DNA of 55,241 nt from positions 1-55,241 of the forward strand of contig JAHKLX010000022.1 of the NCBI GenBank assembly GCA_020854835.1, in the 5' to 3' direction. The position numbers and the translations under genes are program-made. A model generated the notes under the pieces. That model searched no databases. It was not told the DNA's origin and was given only the letters and a program-made list of their open reading frames with translations. This document shows positions 1 to 8,123 of the stretch, one piece after another. Each line of letters begins with the position of its first letter. Positions within the stretch are counted from its first letter, which is position 1. This DNA is from Microcaldota archaeon (lineage in GTDB: Archaea > Micrarchaeota > Micrarchaeia > Anstonellales > JAGGVH01).

Positions 1-19
1 ACGCAGGTTTACTGAAGTC

Positions 20-68
20 CCTTTTTCTTTCCCGAAAGAAAAAGGCCCTTGGGTTCAAAAAGAAAGGG
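20..68. repeat. two adjacent hairpins at left edge
   Basis: A perfect 12-bp stem (20-31 with 34-45, loop CC) is followed by a 5-bp stem (46-50 with 64-68) and a T-run. The segment 16-29 can alternatively pair with 84-97 with one mismatch. ACTGA lies just before it, as it does before other hairpins in this window. It may be the terminator of a gene left of the window or a member of the dispersed hairpin family. No gene is seen in 1-140. Confidence 0.5.
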
Positions 69-106
69 TTTTTATCGAAGAATAAGAAAAAAGGACTCGT
101 GATGAG

Positions 107-123
107 AACCTGGAGCTCTGATA
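107..123 (+). repeat. module-border motif, copy A
   Basis: The sequence AACCTGGAGCTCTGATA nearly matches 10475-10491 (one difference) and 12983-12999 (two differences). It sits beyond the 3' end of the minus-strand restriction operon, at the left border of the defence island. The function is unknown; see the finding on border motifs. Confidence 0.5.
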
Positions 124-140
124 ACATATGTGAGGAGTGC

Positions 141-785
141 TCAAGATTCTTTCGGATCTACAGTTATCAACGAAAGAATATTTATAACAATTTTTATTGT
201 CCATTGTAAGTATTTTTCATAAGTATCTTTATCTAATGTACCCTTCATACAAAATTCAAAGATTCTATTATTATCCTCTTTTTTTAATTGTTTAAAATTT
301 GTGTATAATGTGGCACTATTTGGGTGAATTCTTTCACTTAGTTCTTCATACTGATTGTAGATATTTGGTATTTTTTTGTCCAGATGTTTAATCATAGTTA
401 TAACACTAATAGATTTTTTTCCTTTATCCTCTTTTCTTCCCCCAAGAATTGCTACATCAAGATAATTGGGGTTTATCTTTAAGTAATTAATGTAAGCTGC
501 GGTTTCAATTTGCGCTCTTAATAATGTGTAAAATGAACGTATATTCTCCTCTTTTAATTCATTCAGGCAACCTAGCAATAAATCCACTGATCTCGACAAA
601 CATCCAAATAAAAATATAGTTTCGGGATATAAATTTTTATCCCCGTGTTCAAAATAATCAAAAATCAGTGTATTGTGTTTATCAATAAGTTCATCTAAGA
701 TTTGAATATATTTTTTATCTAAATTCTTTTTTTCTACGACTGCCACAACTATATTTTTTTGATTAGTTTCATTTGAAAAACTCAT
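141..785 (-). CDS. uncharacterised helical protein, last gene of the restriction operon
   Basis: This 214-residue, mainly alpha-helical soluble protein has no signal peptide or membrane segment. The pattern RAQIETAAYINYL (about 89-101) and the later SERIHPN resemble DUF5677/HEPN-like proteins common in defence loci, but the match is by eye only. It follows hsdM by 30 bases on the same strand and is probably co-transcribed. HEPN-type helices in such loci often act as RNases or toxins, which would suit an extra effector or guard of the restriction locus. I see no convincing R-x4-H catalytic motif, so the function is not assigned. The start ATG at 785 is the only good one near hsdM. Confidence 0.6.
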   Translation of the reverse strand: MSFSNETNQKNIVVAVVEKKNLDKKYIQILDELIDKHNTLIFDYFEHGDKNLYPETIFLFGCLSRSVDLLLGCLNELKEENIRSFYTLLRAQIETAAYINYLKINPNYLDVAILGGRKEDKGKKSISVITMIKHLDKKIPNIYNQYEELSERIHPNSATLYTNFKQLKKEDNNRIFEFCMKGTLDKDTYEKYLQWTIKIVINILSLITVDPKES

Positions 786-815
786 TTATCTCACTTCCAC
801 AATCATAATTCAAAT

Positions 816-2285
816 CTAAACTTCTATCTCCTTTAACTTTTCAACAATTTTATTCTCCAGTTCAAGAATTTTCTTTTTGATAACCTCTGGTTTTTCGTAT
901 TTTACTTCTTCATATTCTATCTCTTTATATTTTGAAATACTCAAATCATAATTATTATCTTTGATCTCTTTAATTGGTACAAAGAAGCACTTTTTCTTTC
1001 TGTCAGTCGGTTTTTCTTTATGTCTGTTCCTGAATCTTTCTAAGATATCTGGGATATCATTTTGTTCAATAATTACTCTTTTATCATCTAAACTGAAGCC
1101 GTCTGCTTCCATATTATAAAACCAAACTTCTTTTGTTGGCTCTCCTTTTGTAAAATAAAGGACAGCAGTGGAAACACCTGCATATGGTTTGAAAACCCCA
1201 GAGGGCATAGATATAACTGCATCTAATCTACATTTTTCAAGTAATAGCTCTCTTATCTTTTTATGTGCTTTTGAATTTCCAAATAAAACTCCATCTGGAA
1301 CAATAACAGTACATCTTCCACTATTAGTTAATAGATTATACATCAATTCCAAAAACAATAACTCTGTTTTTTTTGTTTTAGTCCTGAAATTCTCACCGAT
1401 TTCTGACTCATCAATACTCCCTTTAAAAGGAGGATTTGCGAGAATTACGTCATAGCAGTTTGATTCATCATACCTTTTTGATAAAGTATTTCTTTGTTCA
1501 ACATTTGGATTATTTATGCCATGCATCATTAAGTTCATTAATGAGATTTTGAGCATTACGTCATCAAAATCATAACCATACAAAGTCTCTTCTCTTAAAA
1601 TGGCCCATTGGTTTTCATTAAGTTTGTCCCCAACATAATTTCTTTCTTTAGCCAATTCCGCAGAAGTATTCTTTTTTAGAATGTGTTCAAAAGCCGCAAC
1701 TAAAAAACCTGCTGTTCCACAGGCAGGATCGCATATTCTATCGCCGTATTTAGGACTGAGGATTTCAACCATCATTTTAATTATGTGTCGTGGCGTTCTA
1801 AACTGCCCATTTTTACCTGCAGTTTGCAATTGACTAAGTAAATATTCGTATAAATCACCTTTTGTATCCCTATTTTGTTCTTTGATGTGCATATCGTTTA
1901 TTATTTTTACAGCTTCAGCAAGCAATGAAGCAGTAGGTATGGAAAATGTAGCGTTTTTCATGTATTTTGAATAAACTGATTTTTCTCCACCATTTAGCTT
2001 TCTTAAAAAAGGAAAAACTTTGTCTCTTACGTGTTCAAGCATTTGTTCAGCTGGCATTTCCGTCCACCTAGACCATTTACAATCTTCATTCCCTTTAAAT
2101 ATAGAATTATATTTTTCATTTAATAATTTTGCATTTTGTTCCCTTGCAATATCTTCCTCTTCAAGTCTTTTCATAAAAATTAAATAAGACATTTGTTCAA
2201 TGGCTTGAAGAGGATTAGAAATTCCACCACTCCAAAATTTATTCCACAATAAATTTATTTTTGATTTTAATTCTGAATCTAACAT
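816..2285 (-). CDS. hsdM: type I restriction-modification DNA methyltransferase subunit M
   Basis: This is the N6-adenine methyltransferase subunit of a type I restriction enzyme. It works with HsdS to methylate host DNA and is required in the HsdR2M2S1 nuclease. The 489-residue length is normal. An N-terminal helical HsdM_N domain (1-130) precedes the AdoMet site DPACGTAGF (186-194) and the catalytic NPPF (284-287). Residues about 430-489 form a coiled coil that should contact HsdS. The ATG at 2285 lies one base after the stop of the Shedu-like gene, so translation is probably coupled. Gene order is unusual: R, small orf, S, Shedu, M. All key motifs are intact, so it should be active. Confidence 0.95.
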   Translation of the reverse strand: MLDSELKSKINLLWNKFWSGGISNPLQAIEQMSYLIFMKRLEEEDIAREQNAKLLNEKYNSIFKGNEDCKWSRWTEMPAEQMLEHVRDKVFPFLRKLNGGEKSVYSKYMKNATFSIPTASLLAEAVKIINDMHIKEQNRDTKGDLYEYLLSQLQTAGKNGQFRTPRHIIKMMVEILSPKYGDRICDPACGTAGFLVAAFEHILKKNTSAELAKERNYVGDKLNENQWAILREETLYGYDFDDVMLKISLMNLMMHGINNPNVEQRNTLSKRYDESNCYDVILANPPFKGSIDESEIGENFRTKTKKTELLFLELMYNLLTNSGRCTVIVPDGVLFGNSKAHKKIRELLLEKCRLDAVISMPSGVFKPYAGVSTAVLYFTKGEPTKEVWFYNMEADGFSLDDKRVIIEQNDIPDILERFRNRHKEKPTDRKKKCFFVPIKEIKDNNYDLSISKYKEIEYEEVKYEKPEVIKKKILELENKIVEKLKEIEV

Positions 2286-2286
2286 A

Positions 2287-3252
2287 TTAATTCACCTCTT
2301 TGGGAAATTTTTTTCTATTCTCTATCAATTTAACAAAATTATTTGCTTCTTCAAGAACATCTTCATAACTTAAAATTTCTATATCATGTAAATAGGAGTT
2401 GAGAGTTTTTAGAGCCCGTTTTATTTGAGGGTTAGATTTTCCAATAATAATTATTCCCTTTGGTTTATGTAAATCAATCCCTTTTTCATAAAACATATTT
2501 GTTTTATCCAAATTATATTGTTCTATATAACCTATTACTTGTGAGATTGCATTCTTAACTTCTGCAGACATCTGAAAATTTCTTGATAATTCTTGTTGCG
2601 GTTGGTCTTCTGTTTCCCCCACAAATATGGGCATACCTGGAAGTTTTAATTCAATAATATCATAAAATGTATCATATCTTTGCAACATAAAATCAATCCT
2701 ATCTTGTGTTCTGTTTATTTCTTCCTTACTGCCCTCCATATACTTTGGACCAAAAAACCATGGGTGTTCGTATAACCAGTTTTGAATGTCTTTCTCTTTG
2801 TTATTATTTAATAAACCCCTAAATTCTTTCAGATCGTCTTTAAACTGTTTTAAATTCAAATCAAATTGTTGTTTTCTTAAAACTGTAATTTGTTCCAACA
2901 GTTTTTGATTTATCTCTTTTTGTAAACGTACTTCACTTCTCTTTTTTTCCTTAATCTCAGCTAATTCTTTATTTTTTTTAATCAATCTATCTATCTCTTC
3001 TTCTGATAGTTCGTTTGTCCAATTCAATTCTTTTGCTCCTAAGTCCAACATCTTTTTTACAAATTTTAAATATTTTTCAGAAGGAATCATAAACCAATTT
3101 CTAAATCTTTTTAATCTTAAAACTAATTCTCCATCTTTTTTACGTTTACCTAATACTAAATGCATCCATCCAAAACTTCTATCTGAAACTTTTATAGTTT
3201 TAATAATATCATACCTATCTTCCCATCTTGTTAATTTTTTTTCTTCAGTCAT
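2287..3252 (-). CDS. Shedu-like (DUF4263) PD-(D/E)xK nuclease inside a type I RM operon
   Basis: This 321-residue protein has a basic N-terminal domain (1-95), a coiled coil (95-145) and a C-terminal DUF4263/SduA-type nuclease domain (about 148-310). The domain shows the family pattern NWLYEHPWFFG (158-168), then RIDFML with D187 and IIELK with E201 and K203, giving a D...ExK catalytic core. Shedu proteins are single-gene anti-phage nucleases. Here the gene overlaps hsdS by ATGA and abuts hsdM with one base between, so it is translated with a type I system. It may add a second nuclease to the same surveillance complex or be a passenger. The domain call rests on motif recognition, and activity is inferred. 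Confidence 0.85.
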   Translation of the reverse strand: MTEEKKLTRWEDRYDIIKTIKVSDRSFGWMHLVLGKRKKDGELVLRLKRFRNWFMIPSEKYLKFVKKMLDLGAKELNWTNELSEEEIDRLIKKNKELAEIKEKKRSEVRLQKEINQKLLEQITVLRKQQFDLNLKQFKDDLKEFRGLLNNNKEKDIQNWLYEHPWFFGPKYMEGSKEEINRTQDRIDFMLQRYDTFYDIIELKLPGMPIFVGETEDQPQQELSRNFQMSAEVKNAISQVIGYIEQYNLDKTNMFYEKGIDLHKPKGIIIIGKSNPQIKRALKTLNSYLHDIEILSYEDVLEEANNFVKLIENRKKFPKEVN

Positions 3253-4373
3253 GTTATCAACCCCCCTTTGAATGCTTTTTGCATTAAAGCATTAAATAAA
3301 TTATCAATTTGCTTTTTTGAATGTTTTTGTTGTTCTTTTATTTGTTCAACTTCTTTAACAATTGAAGCAAATTTGTTTTGAAGTTCAATAGGTGGTAAAG
3401 GAATATTAAAATTATCAAAATTTTCTTTACTTATATTCGGTTGGGCAGAAACTACAGAACTATTCTTGATTAATGTTTGGAAATAATTTGTTTTTATGAA
3501 ATAAGCAATATATTCGGGAAGAATAATTTTTTTATCAGTAATTATCCTCCCCACACGATAATTTTGGAGGGCAACAATATCTTTTTTTACTAAACATGAT
3601 TTCCCTGTGGTTGCCCCAGATAAAGCAATAATAACATCTCCCTTACGAATTATTTCTTCTTTATGTTTTTCAAGGTTTGATGAGTCTACTTTAACATTTT
3701 CTGTTATATACACATCTTCTTCATCAAAATCTCCGATTCTTATAGTAATAATACCTTGTTTAACGTAATCTGTAGGTCGGTATAAAAAACCGTGTTTTAA
3801 TTGACCTATCTCCTTTAATTTTTTTGTTTCAAACTTATTCTTATCCCCAAACATCTCAAAGAAAACAGCTTTCAAAAAATCATTTGTTAATTCATCAGCT
3901 TCTTTTCGCATTTCTTTTGCTTTTTCAGTTTTTTCTAAGATTGAAACAATTTTGTTTTGAACCGAAATGGGAGGTAGTGGGATTTTAATATGTTGGTATT
4001 TTGAGATATAGTATCTTTTGTGCGATACTGAATTAACTTTGATAGTTTGCATCAACCAAAAAATATATTTTAAATTAACATTCTTTGTTTTTGGGGTTAA
4101 TAATTTCATTGCACTAGATTTCACTTTGAATGGAAAAGTAACATATTTGCTAGAAATAGTGAAGTCATCGAATATTATAACTGGTAACTTAGTATAAATG
4201 CCTTCTTTTTCATCAGTATATCCTAAAATAAAAGACTTTCCTGCTGTTAAAACAGGAGTTTTATATTGATCATCATAATTTTCATTTTCAACAATATAAT
4301 TAGTTGGTTGTTCGTATTCTAAGATTTCACCCAATTCAATCTCTTTCCATCCGTCTGGCAATTTAGTTTTCAT
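3249..4373 (-). CDS. hsdS: type I restriction specificity subunit S
   Basis: HsdS recognises the bipartite DNA target for the methylase and the restriction complex. The 374-residue protein has the classic two-repeat layout: TRD1 (about 8-130), a conserved coiled-coil spacer starting PPISVQNKIVSILEK (about 135-180), TRD2 (about 190-325) and a second spacer starting PPIELQNKFASIV (about 328-370). The two half-repeats differ, so an asymmetric target is expected; the target cannot be read from sequence. Its ATG overlaps the stop of the upstream small orf by ATGA, and its TGA overlaps the Shedu-like start by ATGA, which implies tight translational coupling. Confidence 0.93.
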   Translation of the reverse strand: MKTKLPDGWKEIELGEILEYEQPTNYIVENENYDDQYKTPVLTAGKSFILGYTDEKEGIYTKLPVIIFDDFTISSKYVTFPFKVKSSAMKLLTPKTKNVNLKYIFWLMQTIKVNSVSHKRYYISKYQHIKIPLPPISVQNKIVSILEKTEKAKEMRKEADELTNDFLKAVFFEMFGDKNKFETKKLKEIGQLKHGFLYRPTDYVKQGIITIRIGDFDEEDVYITENVKVDSSNLEKHKEEIIRKGDVIIALSGATTGKSCLVKKDIVALQNYRVGRIITDKKIILPEYIAYFIKTNYFQTLIKNSSVVSAQPNISKENFDNFNIPLPPIELQNKFASIVKEVEQIKEQQKHSKKQIDNLFNALMQKAFKGGLIT

Positions 4374-4768
4374 AATTCTTTCCTCACTAATTTACTTGGT
4401 ATTGGTACTCCATCTTTGTTTTGTTTTTTAATATATGTATTTCTTTCATCAACTGCTTGTTTGAGTGAATCAAAAAGTTGTGTAACATATTCGGCAGGCA
4501 AATCATCTTCAATATCAATTCTTAGGCCGTTGTCAAGTATTACTTTCCAACTGTAATTATCTTTATATTTATTATAGATAAAAATGTTTCTTCCCGCAAG
4601 CATATGTGGGATAGGAGATTCAATCTCTGCCATAACTGCTTTTTTTACAACAGCGTTGACAGTTTCCTTTTTTATACTGCAGTGTTTTTGTAATTTAATA
4701 AAGTCTCTCCTAGTTAATTTTGCCATCACAACTTTATTTTCCTGAACTCTTGTTGGTTTATTGACCAT
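4370..4768 (-). CDS. small basic protein, candidate regulator of the RM operon
   Basis: I choose the ATG at 4768 (132 residues) over the upstream ATG at 4831, because a TATA box (4791-4798) lies 23-30 bases before it, as expected for a leaderless archaeal gene. The segment RRDFIKLQKHCSIKKETVN (about residues 19-37 from 4768) could form a helix-turn-helix. The rest is mixed alpha/beta and resembles nothing I can name. The gene sits between hsdR and hsdS and overlaps hsdS by ATGA. A perfect palindrome (4811-4829) flanks its promoter. It could be a controller of the methylation genes or an accessory subunit. The function is inferred from context only. Confidence 0.6.
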   Translation of the reverse strand: MVNKPTRVQENKVVMAKLTRRDFIKLQKHCSIKKETVNAVVKKAVMAEIESPIPHMLAGRNIFIYNKYKDNYSWKVILDNGLRIDIEDDLPAEYVTQLFDSLKQAVDERNTYIKKQNKDGVPIPSKLVRKEL

Positions 4769-4790
4769 ATAGTTATTGTGAACATAACAT

Positions 4791-4829
4791 TTTATAAACA
4801 TTCTTATTTTGGTTAACCCTGGGTTAACC
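4791..4829 (-). promoter_or_regulatory. internal promoter with perfect 19-bp palindrome
   Basis: GGTTAACCC, one base, GGGTTAACC (4811-4829) is a perfect inverted repeat next to a TATA box TTTATAAA (4791-4798). The TATA box is spaced 23-30 bases from the ATG at 4768. It should drive the small orf, hsdS, the Shedu-like gene and hsdM independently of hsdR. The palindrome overlaps the start of the longer reading frame and sits where an operator would act on TFB/TBP binding. Confidence 0.65.
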
Positions 4830-4830
4830 A

Positions 4831-7545
4831 TTATTTCATCTTTATTCTATTACATTCCTTGACAATCATCTGGAGTTCAGAGGTTTGGAATTTGTCGAGA
4901 GGCCTTTCGTTTGATAATGGAGGAACTGTAAAATCCTTCAATTCAATATGTTTTGTCCTAGAAAATACTTTTTTCAAAACTTGTAAGAACTTTATCTGTT
5001 CTGAATTATAATGTTGGTTTCCACCCATAATATGTGCATCAAATTCCCGTTCAATTAATTCTTTAGGATCATATTCTTGTTTTAAGTCAAGAATTTTTCT
5101 TAAAAACACTAAGAAATCGATTTTTTGTGTCCTTTGAACATTTTCGATAGTTACTCCTGGTTTAATCTTTGTTAATTGATTCTCCAATTCAAGAAGTTCA
5201 TTTGATGTAATTCCCGCACCACTTTTGATTTTATTAATAAGTGGATTTGTTTCTAAGAATAATCTCAATTCTTCATCTTCTTTAACTTCCTTCTTAAAAT
5301 CTTCAACTTTTAAAACTAGATCCGGAGCATCAATTTGTATCATTTTTTTAGGATTCTTCTCATAATAAATCATTAGTGGGGCTAATTCTTTTATCATAAA
5401 TTCAACATCTTCAAAAGTTAATTCATCCCAAAATACATCTTGTAGTACTCTGATGATGCTTTCTTTTTTCTCTTGGATAATTTCTAAATGGTCTTTTTGG
5501 AGTATATTCTCTAATTTTTCTTTCACATATATTTTAACATCATAAATTTTTTCCATATTGCCATCTAAAATATACGCAAACAATTTTTCAACTTGTAAAA
5601 TAAATGAAATAATTGATGGATCTTTACCAGGATTTAATGATATCAATGGTGCGATTTCATTCCTCAACTCAGAAACATATTCTTTCAAATCGAATTTTCG
5701 TGAAACTACTTTTTTAATAATTGGTAATTTTTCTCGAACTATAAATGAATCTTTGTTTAATGCATTTATATCATCAATAATCTTAGTTTCAACAAACTTT
5801 TTTTGAGTAGAATCTAATTTTTTTTCTAAAAGATCGACCCGATTTAAAAAGATTTTTGTTAAAGCATCAATTCCGGCTTTTGCTTCTTTTGCTTGTTTTA
5901 AATGATGATATTTAACATTTGAATGCCCCCCCAATGTAAAATCTAAAATCAAAAAGTTGTTTTTCTCCATATTTGGAAGCCATTCTTTATGTTTACACGA
6001 ATTCAAGTTTCTTGTTCCTCTTCCCAACATTTGCCAAAATCTGATTCCTGAGAATACTGGCTTAACAAAAACTAAATTACAAACTTCTGGGATGTCTACC
6101 CCAGTATCAAGAACACCAACAGAGAGTGCAATTCTTGGTTCTGAATCCAATTTAAATCTTGCAATCTCATCAGTATACCTATAGATCTCTGAAATAATAA
6201 TTTGAACATCATTACTTAATTTTGGATCTAATTTATTGAATAATTTTTTAATATATTTTGCATGGGCGACATTTGCACAAAAGAATATTGTTTTTGCCGG
6301 TTTTCCTTCATCTGATTTGTAACATCTATTTAAAAATTCCCTAATAATCAATTCATTAGTTTTATCATCCATAAAAACTTTGGCAAAAGCAGCACCTGGG
6401 AGCATCATATACTTTGGATCTTCTTCTTGTTTTATTAATTGAAGTTGTAATTCTTTTGAAAGTGTTGCCCCCTCAATACCCAATGATAATACTTGAGTAT
6501 CAATCATTTGTGCATTATAAGGTACAAGAACACCGTCTCTTATGGCTTCGTCATAGGAATATTCAACTGTTGGTTTATTTCCATCACAACCAAATAATTC
6601 AAAGGTATTTCTACTTTCTGCATTAGACGGTGTAGCAGTTAAACCTATTTTTATAGCGTCAAAGTATTTATGAACCTCACGATTAGGATCATAGATAGAT
6701 CTATGTGCTTCATCAAAAATAATTAAATCAAAAAATCCAGGACTAAATTTTTCATAACATTTCTTGTTCTTTCCACTTCTAAGCGTTTGAACAGTTGTAA
6801 CATAAAGTCCGTTTGGAAAACTTTTTGGATTTTCTCTTAAGTCAACAACTGCTTCTGTGAAAAATTCTCTAAATCCTGCTGATTTTGCCTGATTAGTTAA
6901 AGCAATTCTATCTGCAATAAAAAGAACATTTCTTACGATATTTGCTCTAAGTAAAACATCAATCATAGACATAGCAACTCTTGTTTTACCTGTTCCCGTT
7001 GCCATAGAAACTAAAGCCAATCTATGTCCTTTTTGAATATGTTCCATTAATTGTTTAACTATAATCATATTTCTTGGGCGATCAACAATCCTTCCAATAG
7101 TTATTTTTGTAGGATCTCTTCTTTTTCTGTGTAATTCTGTTCTTCTCATTAAATCTGACTGGGAAAAAGGTCCACTAACATATCTCTCTACACCATTACG
7201 ATCAATAAATAGCCAATTATGGCCATTAGTTAAAAAAACAAAAATTCTTTCTCCGATCTGTTTTTCAATATCTTTTAAGTATGTTCTAGCTTGTGCTCTG
7301 CCTTTATCCTCTGAAGCTGAAAATTTTTTTGCTTCTATTAAAGCGATAGGAGAATTATCTTCTGCAAGAAGCAGATAGTCAATAAATCTGCCAGAATCGT
7401 CACTTCTTCCTTTAGAAAGTACATATTCTTTGATTTTAAAATTAGATTTAACAGAATTTACTTCTTCTTTTATATATCTTTTTATCCAACCTGCGTTCTT
7501 TAATTGTTTATCAATTAATTCTGTTCGGGTTTGTGCTTCGTTCAT
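4831..7545 (-). CDS. hsdR: type I restriction enzyme motor/nuclease subunit R
   Basis: HsdR translocates DNA using ATP and cleaves unmethylated DNA at a distance. The 904-residue protein has an N-terminal PD-(D/E)xK nuclease (D56, E71-A-K73), the Walker A motif ATGTGKT (182-188), a DEAH box (FDEAHRS, about 278-284), the helicase motif GLTATPS, motif VI (QMLGRGTRN) and a C-terminal EcoEI-type helical domain. All catalytic residues are present. A TATA box (7566-7576) lies about 26 bases before the ATG, so hsdR has its own leaderless promoter. The stop overlaps the upstream ATG (4831) of the longer form of the next reading frame by TAATG. Confidence 0.95.
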   Translation of the reverse strand: MNEAQTRTELIDKQLKNAGWIKRYIKEEVNSVKSNFKIKEYVLSKGRSDDSGRFIDYLLLAEDNSPIALIEAKKFSASEDKGRAQARTYLKDIEKQIGERIFVFLTNGHNWLFIDRNGVERYVSGPFSQSDLMRRTELHRKRRDPTKITIGRIVDRPRNMIIVKQLMEHIQKGHRLALVSMATGTGKTRVAMSMIDVLLRANIVRNVLFIADRIALTNQAKSAGFREFFTEAVVDLRENPKSFPNGLYVTTVQTLRSGKNKKCYEKFSPGFFDLIIFDEAHRSIYDPNREVHKYFDAIKIGLTATPSNAESRNTFELFGCDGNKPTVEYSYDEAIRDGVLVPYNAQMIDTQVLSLGIEGATLSKELQLQLIKQEEDPKYMMLPGAAFAKVFMDDKTNELIIREFLNRCYKSDEGKPAKTIFFCANVAHAKYIKKLFNKLDPKLSNDVQIIISEIYRYTDEIARFKLDSEPRIALSVGVLDTGVDIPEVCNLVFVKPVFSGIRFWQMLGRGTRNLNSCKHKEWLPNMEKNNFLILDFTLGGHSNVKYHHLKQAKEAKAGIDALTKIFLNRVDLLEKKLDSTQKKFVETKIIDDINALNKDSFIVREKLPIIKKVVSRKFDLKEYVSELRNEIAPLISLNPGKDPSIISFILQVEKLFAYILDGNMEKIYDVKIYVKEKLENILQKDHLEIIQEKKESIIRVLQDVFWDELTFEDVEFMIKELAPLMIYYEKNPKKMIQIDAPDLVLKVEDFKKEVKEDEELRLFLETNPLINKIKSGAGITSNELLELENQLTKIKPGVTIENVQRTQKIDFLVFLRKILDLKQEYDPKELIEREFDAHIMGGNQHYNSEQIKFLQVLKKVFSRTKHIELKDFTVPPLSNERPLDKFQTSELQMIVKECNRIKMK

Positions 7546-7588
7546 ACTATAATCTAAATAGGTTTTTAATATAAAGTTATCTCTTGTT

Positions 7589-7777
7589 TTACTTTTTCCC
7601 CTTTTTCAAAAACAAAGGTTCTCCAGTAACCTTTCCTTTCTTATCAACATCAATATCAAAACCATAAGGTTCTTCCCCCAAGATTTTAATTATTTTATCC
7701 ATTAATTGTTTTGGAAGTGTTAAAACTTTAGAAGAATACTTGCCCGAAGGCCTATCTTGTAATTTGACAATAACCAT
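7589..7777 (-). CDS. AbrB/MazE-like small DNA-binding protein
   Basis: This 62-residue protein begins at the ATG at 7777, chosen because AAAGGTGGGAATT gives a good SD. The stretch SKVLTLPKQLMDKIIKILG matches the swapped-hairpin AbrB fold, with its conserved Leu-Pro before a helix. No toxin gene accompanies it. A perfect inverted repeat lies between its TATA box and its start, which suggests autoregulation. It could be an orphan antitoxin or a regulator of the restriction locus 44 bases downstream. Confidence 0.6.
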   Translation of the reverse strand: MVIVKLQDRPSGKYSSKVLTLPKQLMDKIIKILGEEPYGFDIDVDKKGKVTGEPLFLKKGKK

Positions 7778-7797
7778 AATTCCCACCTTTTTCAATG

Positions 7798-7834
7798 CAG
7801 TTATTACATAACTGTCGATATGTTTAAATACTTT
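7798..7834 (-). promoter_or_regulatory. promoter and operator of AbrB-like gene
   Basis: CAGTTAT, TAC, ATAACTG (7798-7814) is a perfect 7-bp-arm inverted repeat in the leader of the AbrB-like gene. A TATA-like AGTATTTAAACAT (minus strand) lies at 7822-7834. The position suits a repressor site overlapping the transcription start. Confidence 0.5.
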
Positions 7835-7886
7835 TCGGTGCATATAATATATATAAATGCAGTAATGCATTAAGAATGTATTGTAT

Positions 7887-7919
7887 GCCCGTCGGGGAAG
7901 CGGAACTTCCCGTCTGGGC
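7887..7919 (+). repeat. GC-rich hairpin in leader of integrase operon
   Basis: GGGAAG (895-900 of the 7,000s) pairs with CTTCCC (906-911) over a CGGAA loop, and outer GCCC/GGGC arms extend it across a small internal loop. It stands out as G+C-rich in A+T-rich surroundings and lies between a TATA box (about 7842-7857) and the small reading frame at 7951. It may be an RNA control element or part of a recombination site. Confidence 0.45.
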
Positions 7920-7950
7920 GTGTCAATACCACGTATGAGGTGATATCGAC

Positions 7951-8121
7951 ATGGAATATATAACAAAAACAGAATATAAACCTTTGGGGGCAGGACAGAC
8001 AAGCCTCTTTGAAAGTAGACAACTATTAAGTGACAAGGCATCTGCTGAAACTAAAGAAAAGATGCCTAGCTGGTTTTGGGAGTTAGCCAAAGAATGCAAA
8101 ACAGATACTTCCAGGTGTTAA
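7951..8121 (+). CDS. 56-residue protein coupled to the integrase
   Basis: A short frame starts with ATG at 7951 after GAGGTGATATCGAC and ends two bases before the integrase ATG. The integrase SD (AGGTG) lies inside its last codons, so the two are translationally coupled. The product begins MEYITKTEYKPLGAGQ and contains a tryptophan-rich stretch PSWFWELAKE (39-48). I do not recognise a family. The position resembles that of excisionase or directionality factors, but nothing in the sequence proves this. Confidence 0.6.
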   Translation: MEYITKTEYKPLGAGQTSLFESRQLLSDKASAETKEKMPSWFWELAKECKTDTSRC

Positions 8122-8123
8122 CT

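Noticed and set aside
5..70. tRNA-Phe-like anticodon (CTGAAG) with intron at the left edge
   Set aside because: No matching second exon, T-arm or acceptor stem follows; the hairpins look like a terminator or repeat.
99..121. Possible box C/D small RNA (GTGATGA, 12 bases, CTGA)
   Set aside because: A C-like and a D-like box are correctly spaced, but a second C'/D pair is not convincing and the CTGA belongs to the border motif that recurs without a C box.
1168..1455. 95-residue frame opposite hsdM
   Set aside because: Lies wholly within the conserved methyltransferase gene on the other strand; no SD or promoter.
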